Shown here: positions 34,638 to 45,524 of the stretch, in pieces | How positions within the stretch are numbered: position 1 is the first letter of the stretch | Layout: every line of letters begins with the position of its first letter | Assembly: GCA_016707115.1 (NCBI GenBank) | Contig: JADJIH010000020.1 | Location: forward strand, 50,623 to 114,622 | Source of the DNA: Ignavibacteriales bacterium | GTDB taxonomy: Bacteria; Bacteroidota; Ignavibacteria; Ignavibacteriales; Ignavibacteriaceae | Direction of reading: 5' to 3' | DNA: 64,000 bases | The notes under the pieces: model-generated | Seen by the model: the letters and a program-made list of their open reading frames with translations, nothing else | Told to the model about the DNA's origin: nothing | Databases searched by the model: none | Translations under genes and position numbers: made by a program

Positions 34638-37600
34638 TTTTTAAATAATACTTTTAGTTTACTAGTTGTACCGGATTTGCCAATAAATCTGATTGAAGTA
34701 CCAGCATTAGCAGATGATTTAATCTTAATTCTTCCTTTTATCTGAGCCGCCCTGTTTTCCATGTTCTTTAATCCATTACCTTTTGATATTAAAGATTCAT
34801 CAAATCCGTTTCCATCATCACTTAAAGAAATCTCTAAAACATCGTTTCTTAAATTTGATTCAAGTGTAATCTGCTTACAGCTGCTATGTTTGATTGAATT
34901 ATTTACAGCTTCCTTAAAAATTAAATAAAGATTTTGTTTTACATCCATCGGTAGTTTTACATCTTTAAGTTTTTCAAGATTTTTAGTTTTAAAAGAAATT
35001 CCCATAGAATTAAGTAAATCACTATAATTATCTTTTAAGCGAAGTATCAAATCATGTAAAGAATCGCGGCTTGGATTTACTACCCAAACTATATCACTCA
35101 TATTATCAACAAGCTGTCGTGAGATATCGCTGATTTTGTTTAGCTCACCGCCGGATATTTTTTGTTCTGAATTATTATTTCTTGATGCAACTTCACTTAA
35201 AATAGAAATTTCAGTTAAACCCGAACCTATATTGTCATGCAAATCGGCCGCAAGTTTAGATTTTAATTTTTCAATTGCAAGCAAGTTTTTTGTCCGCATT
35301 GATCCTAGATAGTATATAATTGCAGCGAGTAAAATTACCATCAGACTAATAAACCACCATGTTTCCCAGAAAGGATAAAGAATTTGAATTTTGATTGATG
35401 CAAAACTCTCGCTCCAAACGCCATCACTATTAGAACCACGAACTTTAAAAATATAAGTGCCGGGCCTTAAATCGGTGTAGGTTGCAGTTCGTGATGAAGA
35501 TTCGGTTAGCTGCCATTCATCTTGCAGCCCTTCCAATATGTAAGAATATTGATTGTCCTGCGGATCCGAAAAATCTAAGGATGAAAATTCAAATGAGATG
35601 AAATTTTGCTTGTAATCAAGAACTAATTCTTCTTGCTCGCCTTTAACATGTTCGTTAAGTACTTTAACGGATGTTACAACTACAGGAGGAATGTAAGTAT
35701 TAGATTTAATTTTATTCGGATCAAAATAGTTGAATCCATTTATACCGCCAAAATATAAATTACCATCGACATCCTTAAAATAAGCACCTCCGCTGTATTC
35801 TAAACTCTGAAGTCCGTCTTGAATATCATAACGGTTGATTTCTTTTGTTCCAAGATTCAGTTTGAATATTCCGTTGTCTGAACTTATCCAGAGGTTCTTT
35901 GAATTATCCTCTAATATTCCATAAACAACACCGCTGGTTAATCCTTCTCTAAAAGAATATCGTTTAAACTTTCCTGAATTTCTATCAAAACTTGTCAGAC
36001 TTCCGCCATATGAACCAAGCCACAGCAATCCATCGGAATCTTCTATGAATGCTCATAAGATTTTCGATGTTGAAATTATCATCCTCTCCGGAGTTGATGG
36101 GATAACGTTTAAACTTCTCAGTTTTCGGATCGAATGAATTTAGTCCGCCGCCGTAAGTTCCAATCCAAAAAACTCCATCCCGTGATTTATATAGTTTATA
36201 GATTCTATTATCACTAACAGATTGCTGATTATTTTTATTAGAATTAAATCGTTTAAACTTTAATTGCTGATTGAACGGATTGCCCGATATAACTACTTTA
36301 TTTAATCCTCCGCCAAAAGTTGCTATCCAGTAAACACTGTCTGATTCGAACAAAATATCCTGAACCTGATTCGCACCAATACTTCTGTCATCAGCAGGAG
36401 AATATTTATAAATCTTAGCTTGTTTACTTTTTTGTTGATAATATTTAACCCGCCATCATAAGTGCCGATCCATAAATTACCATAGCTGTCTTCTTTTATT
36501 ACTCTGATGTGATTTGCACTTATTGAATTACTGCTTTGTGTTTTGGTAATACTTGAAAAATTATTTGATTGAAGATCAATTCTATTTATTCCGCCTTTAT
36601 AAGTTCCAATCCAAAGAATGTTTTCTTTGTCTTTATAAATTGCCCAAACAACATTATCATTAAGTGAAGTCTGGTTTCGGGATTCATGTTTTATGAGATT
36701 GAACTTTGCATTATTTGGTTGAATTTTGGTAACTCCCGCGCCAAGATGCGAGCCTGCCCAAATTATACCTGAACGATCTGTGCATAGAGAAAGAACATCA
36801 TTATCGCCCAAAGAATTTTCATTAAGCGGATTATTAAAAAAATGCAAAGATTCATTTTTCTTTTTATTGTACCTTATCAATCCACCGCCAAATGTACCAA
36901 CCCACAAATTCTTATTCTTATCTTCCGTAAGAGCTATAACAGTGTTTCTGGTTTGTTCGTTTACTGAAAGGGGACAGCGTTCACTTTCAATTTTTGCAAT
37001 TCCAAATGGAAGCTTGCTTTGATCAGACTGGATAAAAATCAAACCACCATAGTAAGATCCAATCCAGATGTTGTTATCTGAATCTTCAAAGATCTTTAAT
37101 AGTTTATTATCAGATAATGAATATTCATTAAATCCTTGTAATAGATTTTCAAAAGTAAAAACATCTTTTTTATTTATCGTGGATTTTGTAATCCTCGTTA
37201 ATCCGCCGCCGAATGTTGCAACCCATAATCTTCCTTCATCATCAAAATGCAAATCCATTATTCTGTTGGTCTTTAATCCATTTTTATTTTTGCCGTCTGA
37301 GTAGAAGTGATTTATTGTTTTAAAGTTTTTGTTAATCTGTACAATTCCTTTGCCCCAGGTGCCGATCCATAAATTACCATCTTTATCTTCTTTAATAGAA
37401 GTAATTGTAGTGCTTTGATTTCTTGAAAAGGAAAGAGGGTAATCAAAAAAATCGTCTGCCTGATCGGGAATTGATTTAATTAATGAAGAAATATTTTTAT
37501 AAGTAAACGTTTCTGTTTTTCTGTTAAAACGATTTATGTTGCCATAAATAGTTCCAATCCAAAGTGAACCATCCTTACTTTCAAAAAGCGAGTTGGTTCC

Positions 37601-37879
37601 GTCATCAGAAAGTGAAGTTGAATCTTTTGGATCATTAAAGTAAACAAGAAATTTATAGCCATCATACCTGTTCAATCCGCTGCGTGTGGCAAACCACATA
37701 TAACCTTTACTATCCTGCAAGGAAGCAAAAATTGTGCTTTGGGATAATCCGTCTTCAATTTTTATTTGCTTAACAACATAATCCTGAGCCAATGTTTTAA
37801 TTGAAATTAAACATATAACTGTGAAGATTATTAGCACTGAAAAATTTGAGTATCTACTTTTTATTAAGGTTTTCATCAT
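34634..37879 (-). CDS. Two-component-propeller sensor histidine kinase, interrupted by two frameshifts
   Basis: One gene is split by two single-base shifts. It has a signal peptide (about 1-32) and about a dozen Reg_prop blades (recurring NLWIGTYDGGLN, RLWVATFGGGL, VFWIGTYGGGLN). A Y_Y_Y domain follows (YSYILEGLQDEWQ, LRPGTYIFKVRGSNSDGVWS), then a membrane helix (ETWWFISLMVILLAAIIYYL). HisKA_3 has the phospho-acceptor in LAADLHDNIGSGLTEISI, and the ATPase domain ends in DDGNGFDES and GNGLKNMENRA. The frame is lost at a T6 run (36428-36433; one base too few) and near 36047 (one base too many); correcting both restores about 1080 residues. Both are simple indels, so sequencing error is more likely than decay. 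It is coupled to its response regulator by a four-base overlap. Confidence 0.85.
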
Positions 37880-38030
37880 TTTGGTAAGTCTTTAACCATA
37901 TATAGGATAATTTTTGCAAAGATTCTATATCGCCAAAATATTTCTGTGTACAATATGTGATCTGGATATTTGACTAAAAACGTGTTATGACATACATTGT
38001 AATTAAAAAAATAGACAAAAAGAGGTAACA

Positions 38031-38742
38031 ATGAAAAAGATAATTTATAGATCTGAAGACAGGGGAAAGGCAAACTACGGCTGGCTTGATACAAAATACA
38101 GTTTCAGCTTTGCAAATTATTATAATCCTAAGATGATGAACTTTGGAATGCTGCGTGTTCTTAATGATGATACTGTTGTGCCGGCAATGGGATTTGGAAC
38201 TCATCCGCACGATAATATGGAAATTATTACTTTGGTTTTAGAAGGTGCACTTGAACATAAAGACAGTATGGGCACAGGTTCTGTTATTTATAAAGATGAA
38301 GTTCAGGTTATGTCTGCCGGATCAGGAATTACACATTCTGAGTTTAATCCATCTGATAAAGATGCGGTAAAACTTTTTCAGATCTGGATTTTTCCAAAAG
38401 AAAAAAATATAAAACCAAGGTATGATCAAAAATCATTTCCTATTTCTGATAGAAAGAATAAACTTATTCCCGCAGTTTCCGGATTAAACAAAGAAGGCTC
38501 ATTATATATTCATCAGGATGCAGAAATTTATCTTGGGAAATTTTGAGAAAGGTAAAAAAGTAAATTATCAGATAAGCAATCCTGCAAATGGAGCTTACAT
38601 TTTGGTTGTAGATGGAAGTTTAAAAGTTGGTGATGAAGAATTATTTAAGCGTGATGCAATTGGAATTTCTGAAGTAAATAATTTTGAAATAGAAATGATT
38701 GAAGATTCAAACTTTTTAATTATTGATGTTCCGATGGGTTGA
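38031..38742 (+). CDS. Pirin-family bicupin protein, one frameshift
   Basis: This is a pirin/YhhW-type protein of about 236 residues. The N-terminal cupin has the metal-binding motif FGTHPHDNMEIITLVLEGAL (about 56-75) and GSGITHSEFNP (about 101), with the histidines and glutamate that hold iron. The C-terminal cupin follows (AEIYLGNFEKGKKV to the end at IDVPMG). The frame breaks at a GGG run (38535-38537): removing one G joins DAEIYLG to NFEKGKK exactly. Some pirins act as quercetin dioxygenases, others as redox sensors; the role here is unknown. AGAGGTAAC lies a few bases before the ATG. Confidence 0.88.
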
Positions 38743-38837
38743 TGATTTTGAATGTAAGTAACGGACGATTCTGTGGCTTCATTCTGTCACGGTGCGACAT
38801 CCGATTTATTGGAACAGACTGTGACAGACAAGAAATG

Positions 38838-39875
38838 CTATTCCTCCTTTAGTTTACCATGATATATTAAATTTAAATTAGTAGGTGCCTTATAAACTAG
38901 AAAAACGATCTTTTTCTTTCAAAGAGCGCCACACTTGGTAAGTATGTCCTAGGTTTAGAGTAATTAACTAAATATTCAATATCTGTTCCATTATAGTGAG
39001 CTATTCCATCTGTCATACGTAAAAGATGTTTTTCCTGTTTGTACCCCAGAATAATTATCAAAACTTGCATTGTCTAAATTTAAAAATGTCCTATATTCAT
39101 TATTTACTCTAGCTGTTAGTTTTTTGCCTATTAGCAAAGTAAACCTCATCCTCTATCAGAGTAATATCTCCTGTGTTTTCATAATCCCAAACGCCACTGT
39201 ATATTTTTTTATAATTAGGATAAGTATATTCATAAAGTATTGTGCTATCTGGATGAGTCCAACCTCCAATTTTAATTGCTTGAAAATAGATTTTATTATT
39301 TATTTTATTTTCAAATAAGTGTTCGACAATTCCTTTAATGTCACCAGTATTAAAAATTGACCAATTATTATTCTGATAATGAGCAATCACGCTATTGTTA
39401 GCGAGACCATTAGTATCAGGGTATGCACCAAAGGCAAAAAAATCGTTTTGCGATTTGCCCCAAATATTGTCAAATACAATATCATTACGTCCATCTTTAG
39501 TTAATTCAGCAATTTTATTCCAGCCATTTCCATCAAATTTCCATATTCCACCACCCCCAGTTCCTACGAAAATGCTATTGGGCGCAAATCCAAAAATCGA
39601 ACTTGGTACATTCATACCAGAAACTCCGTAAGATGTCCAGCTAATTCCATTAAAATGTGAAATCGATTTATCCCAATCACCGGGACTTATCGCCCAAACA
39701 TCAGTTGGAGCTGCCCCAAATTCTAGTAAGAGGGGCAAATGGATAGTTGAGAGTATCCACTGTCCAGGCATAATCGCGTCTTCCGGGTTTAAGTTCATCA
39801 ACAGGTTCGGTGTTATCACAGTTGTTAAGCAAAAGTAGCGCGGTACTAACAAAAATAAAACAATTAAAACTTCAT
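38838..39875 (-). pseudogene. Lipoprotein of an IWG-repeat surface family, broken by at least four frameshifts
   Basis: Reading across frames gives one protein of about 345 residues. It has a signal ending LLLLNNC (lipid Cys), then NTEPVDELKPGRRDYAWTVD, LTRIWGSS, PTDVWAISPGDWDKSISHFN, FDNIWGKSQNDFFAFGAY, then DGIAHYNGTDIEYL and a tail FLVYKAPTNLNLIYHGKLKE. The WG.S..D.. units repeat like propeller blades. Shifts lie near the start (about 39840-39870), near 39715, near 39120, near 39035 and near 38920, several in homopolymers. Every piece stays protein-like to the end, so consensus errors or very recent decay are both possible. The ATG at 39875 overlaps the stop of the upstream glycosyltransferase gene (ATGA), which supports the start and an operon. 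Confidence 0.7.
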
Positions 39876-41308
39876 AAGCCATTCTTTTTATTATTGCTAA
39901 CGTAAGACTCTTCACTAATATTAAAAAATCCAAAACCATAGCCTTTTTTTATTTCATATAAAAATAAAAGTATAACGGGAAGATGCTGAATGTAAATGAA
40001 GTACTCCCAGTATCTGTTTACTTGGTACAAAGGTAATAGAGCAGGGTAAATCAAAAAAGATAGTTTTGGGCGAAAAACTAAAAGCGGAAAAATCCAGGTG
40101 TAGTACCACGGAAATTGTGTTGGACTTATTAAAAACATAATTGCTAAAATTAAAGCGGCTCTTTCCAGAAAATCATTATTACTTCTTATCGCTTTTCTTG
40201 AATAATAAATAACAACTAAAAGCATAATTGCAGAAACAATCCAGCGTGCTAAACAATGTGTGCAGGAATTTCCATCACTTAAAAGTGAATCAAATATTTT
40301 TATTATTGAGTTTAGCAAATCAAATAAAGCAGCATTGTTTATCCAGTTTCCGGCGTACTTTGCAAATCCGGAACTTTGATATGAACCGGCAAGAACAACA
40401 GGAATAAAGATTAATAAATTTAATACGCCAAATAAAATTGTACTTTTCAACACTTCCTTTTTATCACTCCACATAAATCTTATATAAAGCGGAAAAAGAA
40501 TTACTGGATAGACTCTTATTCCAACTGCAATTGCAAGAAAGAATATTGAACCCAGATAATTTTTCTTTAACAATAAATAAATGGAAATAACCATAAAGAG
40601 AATTACGAATAAATCCATATGTGCAGCGTTAAAAAACTCGTGAATAACTATTGGATTAAGCCAGTAAATTCCCGCAAAGACTAAAGGCAGTTTTAGTTCT
40701 TTCAAAACTTTCAAGAGAAAGAAAAGTAAAACTATATCGCCAATCAGCAGAAGTATTTTCCAGACGAATAAATTCCATGGAGAAATAAAATATGATAACG
40801 CAAACAATCCCTGTGAGATTGATGGATAAAGTGATTTGAGTTTTGGATTATTAACATTCTTTAATATTTCACCGGATTTTTCTCCAAGTAAAATCAATTC
40901 ATTTGGAACGCTGCTGTTTTTATCTAACACTTCTTTGGGGCTGTATTTATATGGATTAAATCCATTTGCTGTTACTGCACCATCCCAATGATATCTATAA
41001 AAATCATCTTCAATGGCTGGAGTTGTTGGGATTAAAAGAAATCTTACTGCAAACCCGATAAATATTATCCAGCCAATCCAGGTTGATGTTGATGGCAAAT
41101 CTTTTACTGAAAGAACTGCAAATAAAAATAATACACCAATAAAAATTCTTTCACCGACGTATGGGACTCTTAAATCTTTTCCGGGATTTGATATTGAGGC
41201 AAGTGAAGCAGAATTAATTAATAAATAAACGGCATAAATTATTAAACCACTGCCTAGAATGATAAAATATAATTTTGCGCGAGATTCTGGTTTGCTTAAG
41301 CTAATCAC
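39872..41308 (-). CDS. GT87/DUF2029-like membrane glycosyltransferase
   Basis: This 478-residue polytopic protein has about eleven membrane helices. Near residue 95 is the acidic motif PAIEDDFYRYHWDGAVTANG, followed by FNPYKYSPKEVL. This pattern is found in polyprenol-phosphate-sugar-dependent transferases (GT-C fold, GT87/DUF2029 type), where the Asp pair binds the donor. ISPTQFPWYYTWIFPLLVF (about 395) is also typical. By family it would add a sugar, often mannose, to a surface lipid or glycan on the outer face of the inner membrane; the acceptor is unknown. It is coupled by ATGA to the downstream lipoprotein gene. Confidence 0.82.
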   Translation of the reverse strand: MISLSKPESRAKLYFIILGSGLIIYAVYLLINSASLASISNPGKDLRVPYVGERIFIGVLFLFAVLSVKDLPSTSTWIGWIIFIGFAVRFLLIPTTPAIEDDFYRYHWDGAVTANGFNPYKYSPKEVLDKNSSVPNELILLGEKSGEILKNVNNPKLKSLYPSISQGLFALSYFISPWNLFVWKILLLIGDIVLLFFLLKVLKELKLPLVFAGIYWLNPIVIHEFFNAAHMDLFVILFMVISIYLLLKKNYLGSIFFLAIAVGIRVYPVILFPLYIRFMWSDKKEVLKSTILFGVLNLLIFIPVVLAGSYQSSGFAKYAGNWINNAALFDLLNSIIKIFDSLLSDGNSCTHCLARWIVSAIMLLVVIYYSRKAIRSNNDFLERAALILAIMFLISPTQFPWYYTWIFPLLVFRPKLSFLIYPALLPLYQVNRYWEYFIYIQHLPVILLFLYEIKKGYGFGFFNISEESYVSNNKKNGL

Positions 41309-41360
41309 TTAATAGTTTAATAATTATGATGTGAAAAATTAACCGAAGTATAATGATATA

Positions 41361-42011
41361 TCAAACAATATTTGTTTTTGATATTTCAAAAATATAATTC
41401 ATCTCGCCCCAGATTTTTTGTTCATAACATTTCGTAAAAATAAAAAGTGATTGCTCGCCGATCTTTTTTATTATTTCAATATCACAATCTTCAGAAAGCA
41501 CCATAATAATTTTAGAATCATTATTTACATAATTGCCTATTTGATTAAATAATTTTTTGAAATACTGAAAATCGTTACCGCAAAACCATGCAAACTCTTC
41601 ATCGTTATTCGGATTTTTAGGAAAGTATGGCGGATTGATTATTATATAATCAAATTCTTTAGTTTCAATTCTATCAAACAAATCTGATTCTATAACTTTA
41701 ATAATAACAGAATTTAGTTTTGAGTTTTGATTAATATTTTCAACCGCTATAGGATTGATATCACTTGCAGTAACATTTGCTTTTAGTTTTGCACAGTAAA
41801 CAGAAATTAAACCTGAACCCGCCCCAAGCTCCAAAACATTTTTATCATTCAAATCATACTTTGAAATATATTCAATTAAGAGTTTTGTACTGAAGAATAA
41901 TCCGGGATGAAAAACTCCGGGCATAACCCTAACATTAATTCCTTTGTAAGAATAACTTCTTTCCTTGGATGAATAGATATTATAAGCGGATTTTAAAACA
42001 GGAAAAAGCAT
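41361..42011 (-). CDS. HemK/MTQ2-like N5-glutamine-type methyltransferase
   Basis: This 216-residue class I SAM methyltransferase has motif I VLELGAGSGLISVYCAKL (about 60-77), acidic motif II ASDINPIAVENI, and the NPPY signature in FDYIIINPPYFPKNP (about 122), which marks transferases acting on planar nitrogen. It lacks the N-terminal domain of PrmA and PrmC, so it resembles short HemK-related or archaeal/eukaryal MTQ2 enzymes. The substrate may be a release factor, another protein or a small molecule. A G/C homopolymer block begins 24 bases upstream of its start, so its link to the radical SAM operon beyond is not secure. Confidence 0.82.
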   Translation of the reverse strand: MLFPVLKSAYNIYSSKERSYSYKGINVRVMPGVFHPGLFFSTKLLIEYISKYDLNDKNVLELGAGSGLISVYCAKLKANVTASDINPIAVENINQNSKLNSVIIKVIESDLFDRIETKEFDYIIINPPYFPKNPNNDEEFAWFCGNDFQYFKKLFNQIGNYVNNDSKIIMVLSEDCDIEIIKKIGEQSLFIFTKCYEQKIWGEMNYIFEISKTNIV

Positions 42012-42034
42012 TTTTTTTAGTGTTGATCATAAAA

Positions 42035-42125
42035 GCCGGCCCCCGGGGGGGGCCCCCCCGGGGGGGCCCCCCCCCCCGGGAAACCCCAACCCCCAAAAAA
42101 AAGACTTCCCCCGGGCCCGGGGGAA
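42035..42125. other. G/C homopolymer block, probable assembly artefact or scaffold join
   Basis: About 90 bases consist almost only of alternating runs of C and G, with two short A runs, in a genome of about one third G+C. Nothing else in the window resembles it. It fits between the start of the HemK-like gene and the end of a radical SAM gene without touching either. Low-quality dark-cycle or homopolymer reads joined at a contig edge are the likely source. Confidence 0.85.
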
Positions 42126-42138
42126 TGAGATAATTTAT

Positions 42139-43651
42139 TCATTCAGAATAAAATCCTTCTATTTCAGGCTGGCGATAGTGAAGCCAGAATTTTTGCAGTG
42201 CTTTTAATTCGTAAGGAAGATGATATAGATTTGTTTTATAACGAAAAGTTGAAATTAGTCTCATTGCCTTCTTTTGAAAAGCCGTTAACTTAAAATCAGA
42301 AGCAGTCGGATAGTATGCATTCAGCACTGTTTCAAAATTTTTTAATCTTATCAACCATAAAAGGTTTTAACCAGGGTGTAAGAGGATTTTTTCGTAAATC
42401 AAAACTCTCCCAATCGGAGTTTAACCAATCTTCTAACTTCTGTGGAAATTTAAACCCAGCCGCAGAAACTTTTTCATATAATTCAGAACCTTCGGTTGGA
42501 ACAGGAGAGTAAACATAAATTATAATTTCTGTATCAGGATTAATTTCTTTTATCTCTTTGATGAACTTTATGTCTTCATCAATTTGTTTAGAAACTATTT
42601 CATCATTTTTAGCTGGTAAACCCAGAACAAAAGAATATTCAGGTATAATACCAAACTTCTTTAATCGTGCAGCAAATCTTTTAATTTGCTCACCAGTTTG
42701 CGTTCCGCCTTTATCCATCTGCTTAAGAATTTCATCGTTGCCGGTTTCTGCACCAAAGAATATCATTTTACACCCGGCTTCTTTCATTAATGCTAATGAT
42801 TCATCTTTGTACTTATCAATCGTATCAATTCTTCCTTCACCCCACCAGGTTATGTTTTGGTTTTTGACAAGATTTGAAAATTCAACTACTCTTTTTTCTG
42901 ATACGAAAAAGTTATTGTCGTGAAATTCAACCGCATCAATCCCGTATTTACTTTTTAAGTGCATCAAATCATTAAAAACATTTACTGCAGATTTACCTTT
43001 CCATCGTGCTTCATAAATTGGAACTACTGCACAGAACGAACAAGTAAAAGGGCATCCAACGCTCGAATGATAAGCCGCGGTTTTATTCCCAAGAAAAGTT
43101 TTACCAAGATATTTTTCTATCGGATAAAATGTATTTAAATAATCATATGGAAGCGGAGGTAAAGAATCCTGATCAAACAAATCTGATTTTTTTGTTTTGA
43201 TTATCTCATTATTCTTTTTGTAGATAAGATTTTCAATTATTGAATAATCAGATTTCGTTTCTAGTGCGTCAATCAATTCTGGAAAAGCTTTATCTCCAGG
43301 ACCATTGATAATATAATCTACAAAGCCAGAATCCATTGCCGATTTATATTGATTAGATGCAAAATAACCACCCCAAATAATTTTTACGTCAGGAAATTGC
43401 TCGCGAACTTTTTTAGAAAACGGAATTGCCTGTTTTAGTTGTTGTCCGGGCATTACTGTAGACGCAAAATACTTAAACTCATTTGTTTTTAAGTATGATT
43501 CAATTTTATTCCAAGGATCCTTTTCAAGATTACCATCTACAAAAACATATTCATATTTTCCATGAATAGAAGCACCAACCTGCAGAATTGAATTTGGTAT
43601 TCTGTGTTTGGAATTTGCACTACGGGGATTAAATAAAATTATTTTATTCAT
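42139..43651 (-). CDS. B12-binding-type radical SAM enzyme, one frameshift near the 3' end
   Basis: This is a protein of about 504 residues. The N-terminal part (about 1-150) has the Rossmann-like B12-binding fold of this group (IILFNPRSANSKHRIPNSIL, then VKIIWGGYFASN and VDYIINGPGDKAFPELIDAL) without the DxHxxG lower-ligand motif. The radical SAM core has the [4Fe-4S] motif SVGCPFTCSFCAVVP and the core strands IDAVEFHDNNFFV and KMIFFGAETGNDEILKQMDKG. A C-terminal extension follows (FDLRKNPLTPWLKPFMVDKI to IEGFYSE). The frame breaks at an A4T6 run (42334-42343). The ATG at 43651 is used rather than an upstream in-frame start inside the previous gene. It is the last gene of the operon. The reaction is unknown; relatives methylate or rearrange unactivated carbons. 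Confidence 0.85.
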
Positions 43652-43664
43652 ATTAACATTAACT

Positions 43665-44744
43665 TTAAAATGCGCTACAGCATCTTGAGCAAGCCGGCAA
43701 AAGTCCTCCGGCATTCATTAAATCTTTCCTAAACTCCGAAACAACTTTGGAGTTCCAGATCTCTTTTAGCGAATTATTGTAAATATTGCCAATATCTAAA
43801 TTATAACATCTTCCATGGGCTGGAATAACAGAACCATCGGATTTGATCATAATATTTCGATAAACATCATTGCAAATTCTGCCAACCAACTTTTCTGGAT
43901 GATTATAGAAAACATCCAAATCAACTTCACTTTTAATTTCAGGTGAGAATGTTAATTCAAACGGATAATTTATTTTTTTTATTTCTCTTATTTCATCAAG
44001 CAAAATTTTAAGATTCATTCTGCTGATTTGAATTTGCTCAGTATTAGAAATGGTTGCGGGATATTTGTCTCCATAAATTTTATTATGATTTGATACAATA
44101 AAATCAGGAGTAAAATTTGTGTGCATAAATCCGAGCTGTTTTAGAGGTAACTTCTTAAAGTAATCGGCAAATTCTTTTAAATGCCCAATATTCCATTCAG
44201 TAATAACACAAAAGATAGAAATATTTGGTCGGGGTGAATGTTTTAATAATTCATCAATTCCTTCAACCGCTTTTTGAAAAGAACTTTTATGCCCACGAAT
44301 TTGATTATGAATTTCTTCAGGTCCATCAAGCGAAATAAAAATATCATTCAAACCTGATTTGCAAATATCTTTTGCTTTTTGTTTTAATGTTAAAGCATTT
44401 GTAGTAATTGAAGTATAGAGATTATTTGCTTTTGCGTATTGCAAGGATTCAATCAAGTTTGGATAAATTAAAGGCTCTGTAAAAGCATAACCTATTTTTG
44501 TTTTAGGAAAATACTTTGCGGTTTGATCAAATAATATTTTAATTAACTCGATAGGCATATTTATTGGTGATGTGCCCATAAGGTTTTGATAGAAATTACT
44601 TGCAGTATATTCAATGCCAACATCACACATTTTGCAATGCAAATTGCAGATGTTGTTTACACCAAGTACAATCCATTCTGGCCCGTAAAAAAGTTTTTGC
44701 GGATATAATCTTTTGTTGATGGATTTAAAATGGTTTACTATCAT
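43665..44744 (-). CDS. Radical SAM/SPASM-domain enzyme
   Basis: This 359-residue enzyme has the radical SAM motif CNLHCKMC at about 34-41 (CxxxCxxC), the substrate and SAM strands IGYAFTEPLIYPNLIESL and DIFISLDGPEEIHNQIRGHK, and a C-terminal SPASM-like Cys cluster. The cluster covers C in GRICNDVYRNI, C in AHGRCYNLDIGNIYNNSL and the final LLPACSRCC. SPASM proteins carry extra Fe-S clusters and often modify peptides or act as dehydrogenases, but the same layout occurs in sugar- and lipid-modifying enzymes. There is no small peptide gene beside it that would mark a RiPP cluster. It sits 13 bases upstream of the last radical SAM gene and 5 bases downstream of a methyltransferase gene. Confidence 0.87.
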   Translation of the reverse strand: MIVNHFKSINKRLYPQKLFYGPEWIVLGVNNICNLHCKMCDVGIEYTASNFYQNLMGTSPINMPIELIKILFDQTAKYFPKTKIGYAFTEPLIYPNLIESLQYAKANNLYTSITTNALTLKQKAKDICKSGLNDIFISLDGPEEIHNQIRGHKSSFQKAVEGIDELLKHSPRPNISIFCVITEWNIGHLKEFADYFKKLPLKQLGFMHTNFTPDFIVSNHNKIYGDKYPATISNTEQIQISRMNLKILLDEIREIKKINYPFELTFSPEIKSEVDLDVFYNHPEKLVGRICNDVYRNIMIKSDGSVIPAHGRCYNLDIGNIYNNSLKEIWNSKVVSEFRKDLMNAGGLLPACSRCCSAF

Positions 44745-44749
44745 TAGAA

Positions 44750-45522
44750 TTATCTTGTAACTAACAACCAGGGGAAAGGTGAATCCTGATCAAATATAAA
44801 TTTCGAAAGCTTATTTTTTAATGAGTCCGGATTATATAAATAACTATATCGTAGATATCGAAAATCTTCTAAGGTGTGGTGAAAATATTTTCCAGCCATT
44901 TCAGGAAAACCAAGCGATGTATAATATTTAAGAGTTCGTTTTTTGCCTGCATAGGCTCATTCTTATCGTAAAAAGGTGTATCGATAATATGAATCTCACC
45001 ATATGTCTTTGAAATAAAAAATAGTTCTTTCATTAATGCAGAAATATTTTGAAAATATTGTAGCGCTGAATTGATAATCACTATATCAAATGTATTTGCC
45101 GGAAATGTTGTTGCAAAAATGTCTGCATAAATAAATTTTAAATTATCACTATCAAATACCTTAGCTGCCTGTTCAAGTTCAGTTAAATTAACATCAACAC
45201 AGAAATAATTATGCTCAAATTCTTTTACAAGTTGTCCTGTTAGCCAGCCATTACCACAGCCCAAATCCAGAATATTTAGTTTCGATTTTTTATGTGATAA
45301 ATATTCTTTAAATCTTAAAAAAGATTTTGATCTTAAGGCCCATTCATTTTTATGTGGATTTATCTTTGAAGCATAAGGCAGAAGTTTTATCTCATCATCA
45401 CTATAAATTCTATTTTCTTTTTTCCTTACTTGCAGATATAATTTTTCAAAGGCATCATCAACTTCTGAAATTCTAACAACTCCATTTACTGTTTTTAAAT
45501 CTCTAAACTCTTCAATAATCAT
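44750..45522 (-). CDS. Class I SAM-dependent methyltransferase, one frameshift
   Basis: This methyltransferase has about 256 residues. Motif I is LNILDLGCGNGWLTGQLVKE (about 79-98), motif II YFCVDVNLTELEQA and motif III FDIVIINSALQYFQNI (about 145), the pattern of UbiE/Coq5-like small-molecule methyltransferases. The frame breaks at a T6 run (44939-44944). Past it, the reading continues as KYYTSLGFPEMAGKYFHHTL and ends at SPFPWLLVTR, stop at 44750, so the true gene nearly reaches the next start at 44744. The start at 45522 is three bases from the stop of the upstream gene. The substrate is unknown; the product of the radical SAM enzymes is a natural guess. Confidence 0.82.
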
Positions 45523-45524
45523 TT

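Noticed and set aside
36000..36450. Programmed frameshifting in the propeller histidine kinase
   Set aside because: The two shifts go in opposite directions and have no slippery-site plus structure layout.
42035..42125. Extremely stable G/C hairpin as a terminator, origin or recombination site
   Set aside because: The runs have no ordered arm-loop-T-tract layout, the composition is foreign to the window, and the block looks like low-quality sequence.
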